From positions 105,213 through 169,212 of the forward strand of contig SJOL01006483.1 in NCBI GenBank assembly GCA_004794785.1: a stretch of 64,000 nucleotides of DNA, in the 5' to 3' direction. Shown in pieces: positions 50,300-62,764 of this stretch. The notes beneath the pieces are model-generated. The model saw only the letters and a program-made list of their open reading frames with translations, was not told the DNA's origin and searched no databases. Position 1 is the first letter of the stretch. Every line of letters begins with the position of its first letter. The position numbers and the translations under genes are program-made. Origin of the DNA: Opisthorchis felineus. Its lineage: Eukaryota > Platyhelminthes > Trematoda > Opisthorchiida > Opisthorchiidae.

Positions 50300-52390
50300 A
50301 CACAGCCAGAAACCAACTACATCTAATATGTGTCACAGTGAAGGGCATATTCTGAATAACCTATACAGTATTGTTGCTCCGGCTGACTCGTTAATTAATC
50401 ATTTTAGCTTGGCGTTTGAAATGTGCTACATTTTGTGGTACCACGCTGCTCTACGGTGAGTAAGTCGCTCAAAGTTTAGGGTATCTTGAACCATTGTTGA
50501 TATTAACCGTCTAAGCTGTCTAAGCACAGTTATTTATTCCACTAAGGTTCACCAACTTCATCATGAAAGACATAAAATCAGCATCAAAAATCGATGCCTC
50601 GTCGCCGTAAAACAATATTTAGTAGAAAGCCCTATTGCCAAGAGGTGAAAAACGTTGTTGGGAAAGGACTTTAATGCTAGCTCAACAAAATTATTACTGG
50701 GTGCCTATGCCCCCGGACACCAACTCAGAAACTCATTATAAAAACCTATTTTGACGACTTACTTGAGACGGATTTGCGGCTACATCGTGTAACGTAGCTA
50801 ACCAGACATGGTGGAAACCACGCAGATCCAATCAAAGAATGTGAGTCCCAACGATACCACCCAGATATTTCTTATTACATTTCACCTCCCTATTCCAGGT
50901 TAATAGCCGGAGGCCTCATTCCTTGTGTCACATGAGTTAGGCACGAAAAATAGCACATAACAGTAGCATAACCCAAAATGGCCATCATGTGTTCGGCCTC
51001 CCCCGACTGCGAACACACCCATAATTGCGGTATGTTATTTTATGGCCAGCGCGTGGGCGCGGTCATCTCGATAGTTACCGGTTACTTTACATATTATGCC
51101 TTGTTCCCTTGCTGACTAGTAAATGAATAGCCAGAATAGGTCTGTACTATTACAAAGAAGTTGGATGCAGCCATCACTGTGCCCAACACAGTGAGAGCGT
51201 TTATACGTATTGTTTGTGACTGCTACTTGCCGCATGTACATACGTTTCTCCTTTCTGAGACGAAGCGCATTCGGATACCCCGGCAGTTTGGAGTCCGCAT
51301 GACAATTCTGTTTTTATAGAAATAATCCTTGAGAGTCATCTCACAAGTACTCCGCAAATTATCAGAATCATAAGCAAAGCAAGGATATTCCTCCGCCTGC
51401 CTCTTTGTGCCGCAAGTAATGTATGTATCACAAACAAAGAAAAACCACGGGATCAACATTTATGGTGGAACTCAGGCCTCCAAACCTCGTGGAAAAAAGT
51501 ATAGTCATTCAGCCACGCCATGCCTATGGTGCCTAGCTTCATGCCATCCAGAGGACTCAGGAGGGCCAAGGAACAGCATGGTTTCTCAGGCCTAGGCATG
51601 AGCTGTCCACCTGTTGAAGTTGAACCACGGAACTGCTGGTCAAAAAGATTGTGCCTCATTTACAAAACCCTCTTTAGCCAACAGCGGGTAAATTATTGCT
51701 CATTCTAAATGGAATCCAAGAGGTCCACACCAAGTCAAACTAAAATGGTTATAAGATAGCCCATCCTTAGATACACACTCCAAATTTCTCTAAAACCATA
51801 GTTCAATCGAAGGAAAGTCCTATCCAAAGTCCTAGATTTTGATCGTATTTCTTCGTGACCTCAAAATCTTCCAGACAGTCGCAGATTTCAGAAATTGTTC
51901 AGACGTACTTAGGGTCTACGCTGTAGGCGTGATTCATTTTTCTGGTAGCTACTGAGGCTCGGCGTGTTTTCCGCAAACACGGTGGGGAAGGCAATCAGAA
52001 AAGCTGTTTTCTTTGTGTTTTTGAAAGAGAAAGTGAACAATAATTACGTCATCTTTTATCGCGCAAACCCGAAGAGGCGCAGATATACCCGACCTTTGTT
52101 GGAAAAAGGTTCCTATCGTTGCAGCAGGCGATCATCCAGACTAAACCAACTATTTCGTCGCAGCTGGAAATTTGGTGGGTGTTTCCATGATAATCAGCGC
52201 ACGCTGTATCGAGTGTAGTGCATTGATTTATCTTCACAGATATACTGAGTGCTTCATAGTGCAATGAAATGAACTAATGAGTTCATGGGCTCTACGTACG
52301 CACAGTTAAATAAGGGGCCAGTACTTTGGAGTTTTGGCACAATTTGGCCGACTGAGATGGTCATTTGGGGGCATGGAACACGCTCGGTCG
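50300..52390. other. no gene recognised
   Basis: Only short overlapping frames on both strands. Nothing links it to the inverted repeat that begins at about 52.4 kb. Confidence 0.35.
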
Positions 52391-52399
52391 GAAAATAGT

Positions 52400-53053
52400 A
52401 TAGATATGTTGAACTGCGATCAGACCACGAGACTGGCTATGGCTGTCGTGGTACCAACATTCAGATCTCCTACTTTGGTTCATGGACAGCCGAGTACATT
52501 TATATTTTTGATAAGTGGGTCCGGATTTATAAGGCAAATAGAATTGGCGAAAGAACAGTAACGAACAAAGACGGGCGTAGATCGAGCATATTCTTGGGTC
52601 CAACGAAGGCAAGGTGTGGCTCATTTCTGCCATTCGAAATGGGCAATACGATACGTATTTAGATTGACTATTTGGATTCATTACCCCCCTCCTCAAAAGG
52701 GGAAGTCGAAATGGTCTGCAAAACGCCAATGAAACAGAGGTAATAGAACGGCCCGAAATAGCAGGCATCCAAAAGTATCTACATATAATAACTACCCAAC
52801 TGAGGCGACACCGCCCAATTTCAGAAAGGTTTATCAACATTCCGGTGCATATAAAACGGAATGGTGGTATGTGGTAAGGGTGAAAAGACGTGGACATCTG
52901 TGACAATTACAAAAGATAATTGACAAGCTGGCACGCCGCGAAGTTCATAAGCAGGTAGGTAATAATACAAGAGGCTGATAAGCAAGGGAGACGGGTGAAC
53001 AACACTCTCCCAAATGTGTGGCTGAAACGAAAGTACCCTATTAGCTAACAGAG
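52400..53053 (+). repeat. left outer extension of the large inverted repeat, low identity
   Basis: Outside the near-identical core the inverted similarity goes on. A 19-bp block at 52,749-52,767 (CGGCCCGAAATAGCAGGCA) is exactly the reverse complement of 63,147-63,165. Around 52,588-52,690 the sequence aligns with the reverse complement of 63,240-63,312, and around 52,480-52,520 with that of 63,400-63,430 (shared TGGACAGCC). By eye these parts are about 60-70% identical with indels. A 181-codon minus-strand frame at 52,361-52,906 overlaps but has no recognisable motif. Confidence 0.7.
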
Positions 53054-55551
53054 TTTATCAGGCAGTTAGCTGGCAGGTGTCTGAGGAGGTAGGATGTCGT
53101 GTATTGGAGTTGAATAGGGCAATAAAGAGGGTTGGAAAGTCACCACAGGCAGCATTTGTAATGGTTCGGTTCATTCACAATGTGAATAAGAGACCTGCGG
53201 GGGAAGATAAGTTACCACTTAGGGGCTACGGTGCACAGTAACATATCGACTGGAGAAATAGATGGCTTTCTGATATAACGTGCTGCGCGGAACCAAGTGT
53301 TAACTAAGCCTGCAAATTGGGCTATTCAGCAGAATTGGTAACTCAAGGCATGCAGGGACAAGAGATCAGAGAATAACGTGAGGTGCATGATCGTGTTGCA
53401 TTTCGGGAGTTTGAGGTGACCCCATCATGGTGCAATACAGCCCATAGAAAAGCTTGGAGGCTTTGCAAAACGAATTTCCTCCGGGGCGTCGCACCGTGTG
53501 TATTTAGTGAGTCTTTGTTTACTTATACATGAGACAGCATTTGTACTCTGTCATGCGCCAAAACGGTATTGCAACTGAATGATTATCTTATGATTATCTT
53601 ATGTTTCAACTAGCGGAAGCTTAAGCCAGTGGCGCAGACGTTCGACAGAAGCTGCTTTCTTTTTCTTTTTATGCTTTTCCCACCGCAGAAGGTGGAATAT
53701 GAGACTCAGCATGGGTTGGGGAAGGTGTTTGGTAAGAGGGCATGAAGTTGAGAGCACAGTTATCAACCGTACATTCGTTCGCATCGTCGGCGAGAGGAGG
53801 TGCAGGCAGGGCGGACATGGTACGGAAGGAGTTTGTGAATGGTTAGGGCTGGGAACCGACCTCTAAGAAGGACCTTGTTAACATCGGTGTTTTGGTTGAA
53901 ATAGAATCTGGGAGTGAATTGGTGGTACATGGAGTAGGGTTAACTGGGGGTATGTTCATCTTCGATCAAAGTGTACTCAGCACTGCGGTTAGAACAGTGA
54001 ATGCAGGTTGGGGTCCTTGGATTAAGGGCATGCAGCTGGATGGAGAGTTGTCAACCGATCGGTCTTGAGCCTCGTCGGGGCCAGGGGTGCGGAACGGGAG
54101 ATTATGGTAGAGAAAGATTTGGTGAATGTTTAGAAATTGTTCGCAGACGAAAAATCTGACTAGGTGGGACAAATTTGAAGGAGTAGTCAGGCTCATTGAG
54201 GAGATGGGTGAGGGGAGGTTGGGGTATATCGGCAGATCACATGAAAAAGCGGGAGTGGCGGCACTGTGGTGGTGTATGATACTCGGATGTGATTTGAAGG
54301 ATATTTTTTCCTGAGGCAACGAGATAGAGTAAACCTTTCCGCCTCCAATGGGATCATCATCAACAGAGACAGTTCGGTCGCATCAGAAGTGGCTGTCTTA
54401 GTCGGTCACCTCTTCGGTTAGTTTAAACATGATTGTGGATGTGAAGATGGGTGGCTATACATTGGCATGGAGGATGAGTTTTGGGAGGCCAAAACCAATA
54501 TGACAGACATGGAAAAGGGCCTCAGGTTACCCTGAAATAGTGAGCGGCTTTCGGCGTGTTAGGCGTGTCTAAGATGTAGAAGCTTTTTAAGCTGTAACCG
54601 GATGCCGAAGTTCCCGGAAAAGTCATTTGCAAACACAAGCGCCGGAGCGGGTAAGTGGTGTCCAAAAAAGCAGCCTCAAGTTGGTGACAGTGTTAATGTC
54701 GGACGGTTCCAAAGTATGGTGAAGAAGACGGAACTCTTGTTTTTAATAGGCTACGGAGTATAAGCAGTTGGAAGTGGGAGTAGACTGAAGTTAAGACTTA
54801 GTGTTCTGAAGGAGCATATTTGACACTGAGTACACGCCGAATCACTAGATCGTCGCTACGGCGACATCCATGAATACACGTCTGAAGACGCATGAGGTCC
54901 TTAAATTCTAGGGATCTCACGACTGCCTTGTATACACCGCTTTTTGGCCTTAACTTCGCCTCTTGCAATAATGCGTATGGTAACTGAATATTGACGTCGC
55001 AACATCGGTGTACACAAGAATCCTTCATTACCGACTGTGAGACAAATTGAGCAAGCGGTAAGTTTGTCTTTATAACAGCAAGTCCTCAGAAGATTTTTAC
55101 CTGAAGTTATACATTCTTCCTTTCATAATCCCAGTCGAGTGAAAGTGGCTTCCGGAAAAAATAATCTGGATTGACCACTCATTACGTTTCCGCCGATGCG
55201 GCCAATAAATAGGAACATAATTCGCCAAAGTTCCTTGTGTATTTTCAGTCATGGGCACGGTAGACGGATAAAATGAACAAGTATGGAGGGCACACTAACC
55301 AGTGTCACGAATGGGTATGGGCCTAGAAGTTGCAATAAGCAGCCAAAGTAAACGACATCGCGTACGGTTATGAGTATGGACAGGCTCCTTTTGTCGGTAA
55401 AGTAGGCTGTCATACATAGTTGCGGCCTCGCAGCCAACGTCACGCATAGGTACAGGCATGACAGTCTGGCATGCCTTGGCATGACAGCCAAGGTAAACGA
55501 AAAACTTGTACGACATTATGATGAAGGGCGAAGGCTGGCTTTAATTTCAGA
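53054..55551 (+). repeat. left core arm of a large inverted repeat (~2.5 kb)
   Basis: This arm is the reverse complement of 60,269-62,764. In the segments I compared the arms differ by about one base per 50-100, for example a run of about 80 bp at 54,421-54,500 without a difference, plus a few 1-2 bp indels. Outer edge: TTTATCAGGC at 53,054 against GCCTGATAAA at 62,764, beyond which identity drops sharply. Inner edge: similarity ends near 55,551 after a last 35 bp that already shows more differences. Open frames inside the arm (such as 53,966-54,319) are mirrored in the other arm and carry no recognisable domain. The inner 270 bp belong to a degenerate tandem repeat. Confidence 0.9.
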
Positions 55552-56150
55552 TGCATCATCGAATGAAACTGGTTTACGGAGATCGGAAAGGAATGACTAC
55601 CCATTTTGGTTGCACCATTCAATAAATAAAAACACTTCGACGCTGGTGGTTTTTTACTTTTTAAGCACGGTCATGGCGGAGTGACAATGCATACGGTTAT
55701 GAGTATGAAAGACCGTCTTTGGCTGCTGGATTGGGTAATCATTCATTGTTGAGACGCTGTAATCACCATCGCAAGTAGACACGGGCCTAGCAGTTAAGAT
55801 AATTAGCCGAGGTACGCGACAACACATACGTTTAAAACGAAGGGTCGTTGTAAGCGATCAAATCAGGCTATCATGAATATCCGAGGCCTTTATATCATCG
55901 TTGCGCATAGGTACGGGCCTAGTGTCAACTCTGTGTCTACTCTAGTCTACTCTAATTAAACAAGATAAGCGACAATGTATACAGCAATGAGTATGAAGGG
56001 CCCTACTTAGCTATTAGATTAGGTTATCGTTCATAGTTGAGGCCTCGTAATCAGCACAGCACATAGAAACGAGCCTAGGAATTAAGATGGGTATCCAAAG
56101 TTGACGAAGGCGCGTACAGCCATCATGAGGAAGGGCAATGATTTACCTTA
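55280..56150 (+). repeat. degenerate tandem repeat, unit ~130-165 bp, crossing the inner arm edge
   Basis: A block containing ACGGTTATGAGTATG, GGCCTCG and CGGGCCTAG-like words recurs. CGGGCCTAG-like words occur at about 55,319, 55,451, 55,782, 55,912 and 56,071, and TACGGTTATGAGTATG-like words at 55,366, 55,692 and 55,980. The array starts within the left arm and continues about 600 bp into the centre. The right arm holds only its own arm portion (60,269-60,560). Internal tandem repeats in long inverted ends are known from foldback-type elements. Confidence 0.75.
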
Positions 56151-56639
56151 TTTTTCAGGAATGTCGTTGGGCTTTACGACGTAATCCAGCCAAGTGATGC
56201 CATGCCTTCCAATGGGAAAGATATATGATTGGGATGTTTGTAATTCACATACAGCTGTGTCAAAACTCTCCATTATCCCGTGACGGCTGATGCTATCACC
56301 ACAATCTCCGAAAACTGTGAAAATTGGAATGGAAATACTTATATACTACTAGTTAAATTAGGAGTAGTACGTTGATTATATTCCGCACGCTTACGTCCAT
56401 GTAGCTGACCAATCAGACGTAAGTGCTTCTAATGAAACCCCTCTGGGACGTAGGGGGTAAGTAGCTAGGGGTTGCTAATGACAGCGTGACAAATGACGCT
56501 CGTAGTAGCAGGGACACAACAGAAAAGGTGGTCGAATTCAGCGAAGCCCACCGAGAAATTGCGGATGTTTGGAGTGTATGGGATATTTGTTGACTACATC
56601 ACACGTTGATATCTGGTTAAAAAGTGGGATTAACCAGGT

Positions 56640-57495
56640 GTAAATCTCATACTACCATAAAGGCAATAAGGGATTTTGCCGTCAACAATAAGCCGCTGAT
56701 ACAGGAGCTACTTATGTTGGGTGGTTGAAAAAGTGCTGTCAATTAGTAAAAAATCGGGAAATTTTCTGTGCATTTCGAACATCTCGGAGGTGGAATGTAC
56801 GAAATGTGCTACTCGATTGCTTTCATCTCGCAAACAGCGGGCGCGTCTTTGTTGTTGAACTGAGTCTCCAGGTCCAGATGTAACTTGCAAAAAGTGCGTA
56901 TTTGTCAACATAAATAGGATTGTTCCGCCCAAAATGTGCCGCAGGCAAATATTTCCGATATCACTTTTCGTCAGATATTTGCCGAACTTCGACCGCACAT
57001 AGAACCGGATGTTGAAGCATCGGCTCCGGCACTCAAGCTTTGGCCGTATGCTCTTCAACTCTTCTGGATTCAGTCTACGGTTGCGGGTAAACCACCTGAA
57101 TGCTTTGGCACCCAGAGGCTCGCGGTTGTGGTTCACAATAAACCAGGTTATTCTGAACGAGTTTCCCAGCCTGCCCACATTGAAATACGCTTCCCACTGT
57201 GTGTGATCGAACAGTCGGCGTCGTTTCCCGTCGTTAGAACGACGTGCGAATCATTTACGGTGGCACCGGTACTTGATGATCGTTTTCTCACCGGAGAAAT
57301 TCGCTTTCGAGGTTCGCACGCTGTAGTACGACCTGATTTTTGCTCGAGCTGCTTGACGTAGTGCATTAGTTCGTGAACGCTGCAGAATGGGCGGTTGCTC
57401 AGGTTTTCCACGAACAGGGTGGAAAAGCCTAATGCGTATCCTTCAGCAGAGACGAAGGCATTTGCGACGAACGCTTGTGCAGATGAAGAAGCCAT
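56640..57495 (-). pseudogene. MULE-like transposase, N-terminal part, broken
   Basis: Two minus-strand frames read in order. The first starts at ATG 57,495 (MASSSAQAFVANAF) and has FCSVHELMHYVKQLEQ, then VRKRSSSTGATVNDS and ADCSITHSGKR, which looks like a FAR1/FLYWCH-type DNA-binding start. The second frame, entered by a frameshift near 57,160, reads NSFRITWFIVNHNREPLG, NRRLNPEELKSIRPKLE and FGKYLTKSDIGNI. It ends with HSTSEMFEMHRKFPDFLLID, where the aspartate of the DST motif would be the first catalytic residue of a MULE transposase. A stop at 56,706 follows. The remaining catalytic residues and a SWIM finger are not seen downstream. This pattern of NHNH-like, P-x-NRRL-x-PE and GK-x-LT-x-x-D is that of Mutator-like transposases and the related ZSWIM proteins. 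It lies in the centre of the inverted repeat. The family call rests on motif memory. Confidence 0.7.
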
Positions 57496-58134
57496 GACGA
57501 GTGTGCCTCACCGGGGTGCGCGGGCCATTTTATGGGTCGCGTCAACGAATGAAAATTGAGACCAGCATTTATCTTCGATGAAAGTTTACTACTGAAAGCT
57601 TATATGGTAGTGTAAATTAAAGGTTAAATAACACATCCAAGATTCTGGAGAGGAATGAAAAATCAAAAGGCTGTGGTAATAGTGATATTCTCAAGCGACT
57701 AGTTGCGCACAACTGATAATGGGGAGCATCCGCGGAGTTGCATGCTCGCATCAGTACTGCACGATGCATCAAGTTGTCTTCGATTATTAACCTAAGGTGT
57801 GCTTACCAAAGAACAGTGCCGTGCCAAAGTTCGCTGAACAACCTCACCTACTTACTTGCATCTGACGTGTATAATGCATACAAACGTTATTCAACTGACA
57901 ACTTAGGTGGAATTTATGTTGGATATCCTGTGGATACCCCCACCCATTCAAAGAACACCGCGAAACGCAGAAATATGCCAAGATTTGATTTCGTGCCTTG
58001 TCGGTAGTCGATTCATGCACAAGCCAAACTCAAGCAAATGATTGGATGGACCGAGACGCGTGATCCATATCCGAACACACGACAGCTTGGCCGACGGGTT
58101 AGCCGCTTAATAGATGTTTCCACCAATGCCTGCC

Positions 58135-58205
58135 CATGGATCGATGGTCTAGCGGGATAAGCTTGGACCGGCGTGTTCGCGGTTCAAATCCGGGGGACGT
58201 CGTCC
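58135..58205 (+). repeat. tRNA-like sequence with good A and B boxes
   Basis: ATGGTCTAGCGGGATAAGC (A-box-like) is followed by GTGTTCGCGGTTCAAATCCG (B-box-like). The T stem pairs in four of five positions, but the acceptor stem does not close, so it is a tRNA relic or the head of a SINE. Its sequence differs from the other tRNA-like heads in the window. Confidence 0.55.
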
Positions 58206-58646
58206 GACTTCCTTCTGACTTTTTTCCTTTAACACGTTTTATCACAGGACACTACTGCTTTTGCTGACAGTCATATAGGGCACAAAAATATGATTAACTT
58301 AGTTGAAATCAACTTAAAATTTCCGAGTGCGAAAGGTCTTGGGATCTAGATTTCCGAAAACACAAATTTCGAGTTGCTGCCAAACTTTCACAGGAATTAG
58401 TGGTGTGGGTAGTCAGAAACAGGTTGTGTTAAGGAAGACAGGTCGATCGAGGGCATTTTACAGTAGGTGGATAAGTTTTGTTATGTTAAGCTTACAAATT
58501 CATTTTATAGACATAAGGTTGGACATATTTCACGCACAGAAGCAGAGATCTCCTGGAATTAACTGTTTTAGACTATTTTCTGGCTTGCATTGACGGTCCA
58601 TCTTTCCTTAATTTATGCGCCTTAACCAGTTAACTCGTTCTTTTCT

Positions 58647-58730
58647 TGGCTTGTGCGCAAATGCAGTTTGAATGCGCGCGCTTCCTGGCTTGTGCACAAG
58701 TAACCAATCGGAATGGTGGCTTGTGCATGA
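58647..58730 (+). repeat. three direct repeats of TGGCTTGTGC, one in a 12-bp palindrome
   Basis: TGGCTTGTGC begins at 58,647, 58,686 and 58,717. The middle copy forms the perfect palindrome CTTGTGCACAAG (58,689-58,700); the first forms a near-palindrome. Repeated half-palindromes of this kind can be protein-binding sites; no protein is implied. Confidence 0.7.
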
Positions 58731-60268
58731 ATCGCATGCCTTCTTTAGCCCGTAAAATAGTTATCACATACGAGTCGGCGGTGGTCAGTGACCTTGAAAA
58801 TTTGCCCAGTTAAGCAAAATGCAGTGAGCGACATAACCCTGAAAGGTGTAACCGGGTTCGACTAACTCCCCGGAAATTCGCATCTTCCAAAACCCCATAA
58901 TTTCGGCGAAATTATTTATGCTTACATCTGGTTCGCGGCTCCATTCTTTTACTCCACCCATGTACTTTTTATTTCCACTTGTTAACTCATCAGTACCCGT
59001 GAATCACCTTGCCGCAAGGCCGTCCCGTCCGACACTGGTATATTAGTATGTGTACGGGTATGATGTGCGCAGCTGACCTAATTATTCTTGCGTGTGCGTT
59101 TTCTCAAACTGCCTCACTTGTTCTGTCATAATTTCCGTGTACCCGCGCTGCCCGTCAGAATGACGGGATTGGCCTCAAAGTGTATGACTGCAACCCACAA
59201 TAAGGAGCCAATATTCTGCTCGCCGTTGTTTGGTGTGCGGAACTTGACACTGCACTGTATGGTCAGAGACAGACTTGTGCAAATTTTGAGGCAACGAACG
59301 TGGGCAGTTGCGGTTCGTTTCATGACTTTGCGTCCCTTTGTATAAATACTACCAATTCTTTCTTTTGTTATTTGGGATCGTCCATCTTATGCGTGACGCA
59401 GAGTTCCGTATTGGAACCTCGTCAGAGCATTTCATGGCAACGTTCGCGCGAGATTTGTCTCATTTGCCTGCTGGGGGAGGAGGAGAAGGTCACGGGATGC
59501 TCCAAGGGTGGTGCTGACTCTTTCTTCAATTCCTATTGTGTACGACCGGATTTATATTATTGCCGTTCCCATTCTGTTCTAGACTTAAGCGTTAACCGCT
59601 CTATGAAATTGGCATCACGCGCCCAGTTGAATACAGCCAAGTGGGAGTCGCAATCTTATCCAATTACTAGAAGTAAATAGAAAGTAACTTCGCCCCAACC
59701 ATGGGGTTTTCGAAGTTGCGAAGTTAGTCAACCCCGGTTTCACGTTCCTGTGACATGTTGCCTACAGCATTTCGTCTAGGTGAAATAACTTTCAAGGTCA
59801 CTGATCACCGCCCATTCGTACGCGGTTACCAGTTTACGAAATATGGCACGAAATCAAATCACAGAATATTTTTACATTCCGTGCAGTTCTTCAAAAGGGA
59901 GATAACATCTTTAGCATATTTAACGTAAGGCCCATTCAGGAGGATAGTTGATTGACGTGTGTATGCGTTATGCTGGCCAGACGTAACAACTTTGTTGATT
60001 TTTAAAAAATCACTTCGGCAAAACACCGTTTTTTGGGAAGCTCACCTTACATTCAGTATACTACCGGAAGGAACCTTGATACAGCTTGAAGTAGTGATAT
60101 TAGTATACACCTTTTAGGAGGATTTGCATCCCCAGATAAGCACAACAAGTTGGTAGGCAATGGGGCGTTTTCAGAAAACAGCATATAGAATACCAGGACA
60201 AGAATAATTTTCACATTGAAATTAATGACGCTCCTAACCTGGAATATCTCAAAAGCGCAACGGCATTG

Positions 60269-62764
60269 TCGGAAATCAAAGCCAGCCTTCGCACTTCACC
60301 ATAATGTCGTACAAGTTTTTCGTTTACCTTGGCTGTCATGCCAAGGCATGCCAGACTGTCATGCCTGTACCTATGCGTGACGTTGGCTGCGAGGCCGCAA
60401 CTATGTATGACAGCCTACTTTACCGACAAAAGGAGCCTGTCCATACTCATAACCGTACGCGATGTCGTTTACTTTGGCTGCTTATTGCAACTTCTAGGCC
60501 CATACCCATTCGTGACACTGGTTAGTATGCCCTCCATACTTGTTCATTTTATCCGTCTACCGTGCCCATGACTGAAAATACACAAGGAACTTTGGCGAAT
60601 TATGTTCCTATTTATTGGCCGCATCGGCGGAAACGTAATGAGTGGTCAATCCAGATATTTTTTTCCGGAAGCCACTTTCACTCGACTGGGATTATGAAAG
60701 GAAGAATGTATAACTTCAGGTAAAAATCTTCTGAGGACTTGCTGTTATAAAGACAAACTTACCGCTTGCTCAATTTGTCTCACAGTCGGTAATGAAGGAT
60801 TCTTGTGTACACCGATGTTGCGACGTCAATATTCAGTTACCATACGCATTATTGCAAGAGGCGAAGTTAAGGCCAAAAAGCGGTGTATACAAGGCAGTCG
60901 TGAGATCCCTAGAATTTAAGGACCTCATGCGTCTTCAGACGTGTATTCATGGATGTCGCCGTAGCGACGATCTAGTGATTCGGCGTGTACTCAGTGTCAA
61001 ATATGCTCCTTCAGAACACTAAGTCTTAACTTCAGTCTACTCCCACTTCCAACTGCTTATACTCCGTAGCCTATTAAAAACAAGAGTTCCGTCTTCTTCA
61101 CCATACTTTGGAACCGTCCGACATTAACACTGTCACCAACTTGAGGCTGCTTTTTTGGACACCACTTACCCGCTCCGGCGCTTGTGTTTGCAAATGACTT
61201 TTCCGGGAACTTCGGCATCCGGTTACAGCTTAAAAAGCTTCTACATCTTAGACACGCCTAACACGCCGAAAGCCGCTCACTATTTCAGGGTAACCTGAGG
61301 CCCTTTTCCATGTCTGTCATATTGGTTTTGGCCTCCCAAAACTCATCCTCCATGCCAATGTATAGCCACCCATCTTCACATCCACAATCATGTTTAAACT
61401 AACCGAAGAGGTGACCGACTAAGACAGCCACTTCTGATGCGACCGAACTGTCTCTGTTGATGATGATCCCATTGGAGGCGGAAAGGTTTACTCTATCTCG
61501 TTGCCTCAGGAAAAAATATCCTTCAAATCACATCCGAGTATCATACACCACCACAGTGCCGCCACTCCCGCTTTTTCATGTGATCTGCCGATATACCCCA
61601 ACCTCCCCTCACCCATCTCCTCAATGAGCCTGACTACTCCTTCAAATTTGTCCCACCTAGTCAGATTTTTCGTCTGCGAACAATTTCTAAACATTCACCA
61701 AATCTTTCTCTACCATAATCTCCCGTTCCGCACCCCTGGCCCCGACGAGGCTCAAGACGGATCGGTTGACAACTCTCCATCCAGCTGCATGCCTTTAATC
61801 CAAGGACCCCAACCTGCATTCACTGTTCTAACCGCAGTGCTGAGTACACTTTGATCGAAGATGAACATACCCCCAGTTAACCCTACTCCATGTACCACCA
61901 ATTCACTCCCAGATTCTATTTCAACCAAAACACCGATGTTAACAAGGTCCTTCTTAGAGGTCGGTTCCCAGCCCTAACCATTCACAAACTCCTTCCGTAC
62001 CATGTCCGCCCTGCCTGCACCTCCTCTCGCCGACGATGCGAACGAATGTACGGTTGATAACTGTGCTCTCAACTTCATGCCCTCTTACCAAACACCTTCC
62101 CCAACCCATGCTGAGTCTCATATTCCACCTTCTGCGGTGGGAAAAGCATAAAAAGAAAAAGAAAGCAGCTTCTGTCGAACGTCTGCGCCACTGGCTTAAG
62201 CTTCCGCTAGTTGAAACATAAGATAATCATAAGATAATCATTCAGTTGCAATACCGTTTTGGCGCATGACAGAGTACAAATGCTGTCTCATGTATAAGTA
62301 AACAGACTCACTAAATACACACGGTGCGACGCCCCGGAGGAAATTCGTTTTGCAAAGCCTCCAAGCTTTTCTATGGGCTGTATTGCACCATGATGAGGTC
62401 ACCTCAAACTCCCGAAATGCAACACGATCATGCACCTCACGTTATTCTCTGATCTCTTGTCCCTGCATGCCTTGAGTTACCAATTCTGCTGAATAGCCCA
62501 ATTTGCAGGCTTAGTTAACACTTGGTTCCGCGCAGCACGTTATATCAGAAAGCCATCTATTTCTCCAGTCGACATGTTACTGTGCACCGTAGCCCCTAAG
62601 TGGTAACTTATCTTCCCCCGCAGGTCTCTTATTCACATTGTGAATGGACCGAACCATTACAAATGCTGCCTGTGGTGACTTTCCAACCCTCTTTATTGCC
62701 CTATTCAACTCCAATACACGACATCCTACCTCCTCAGACACCTGCCAGCTAACCGCCTGATAAA
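60269..62764 (-). repeat. right core arm of the large inverted repeat (~2.5 kb)
   Basis: It is the partner of 53,054-55,551. Examples of differences seen: ACATGTCGAC against ACATATCGAC near 62,570, GACCTCATC against GACCCCATC near 62,395, and a 2-bp indel near 62,305. The same frames as in the left arm are present in mirror orientation, each with only one or two amino-acid changes. Two copies of TGATTATCTTA in tandem are present in both arms (about 53,581 and 62,220). Confidence 0.9.

Larger units (their letters stand above)
57500..60268. other. right part of the inverted-repeat centre, no further gene recognised
   Basis: Open frames of 60-126 codons occur on the plus strand (for example 59,300-59,680), but none shows a transposase core, a zinc finger or phased exons. 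The tRNA-like sequence at 58.14 kb and a small set of direct repeats at 58.65-58.73 kb lie here. Confidence 0.4.

Noticed and set aside
52361..52906. 181-codon minus-strand open frame, the longest in the window
   Set aside because: It lies in the low-identity shoulder of the inverted repeat. The mirrored stretch on the right is open in several frames too, and no motif or splice signal supports it as a gene.
53966..54319. 117-codon frame repeated in both arms (also 61,501-61,854)
   Set aside because: Its presence in both arms follows from the duplication itself. The opposite strand is also open, and the proline/serine-rich peptide has no known domain.
53054..62764. sex-chromosome palindrome
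   Set aside because: Near-identical palindrome arms recall Y/W palindromes, but most flukes are hermaphrodites and nothing else in the window points to a sex chromosome.
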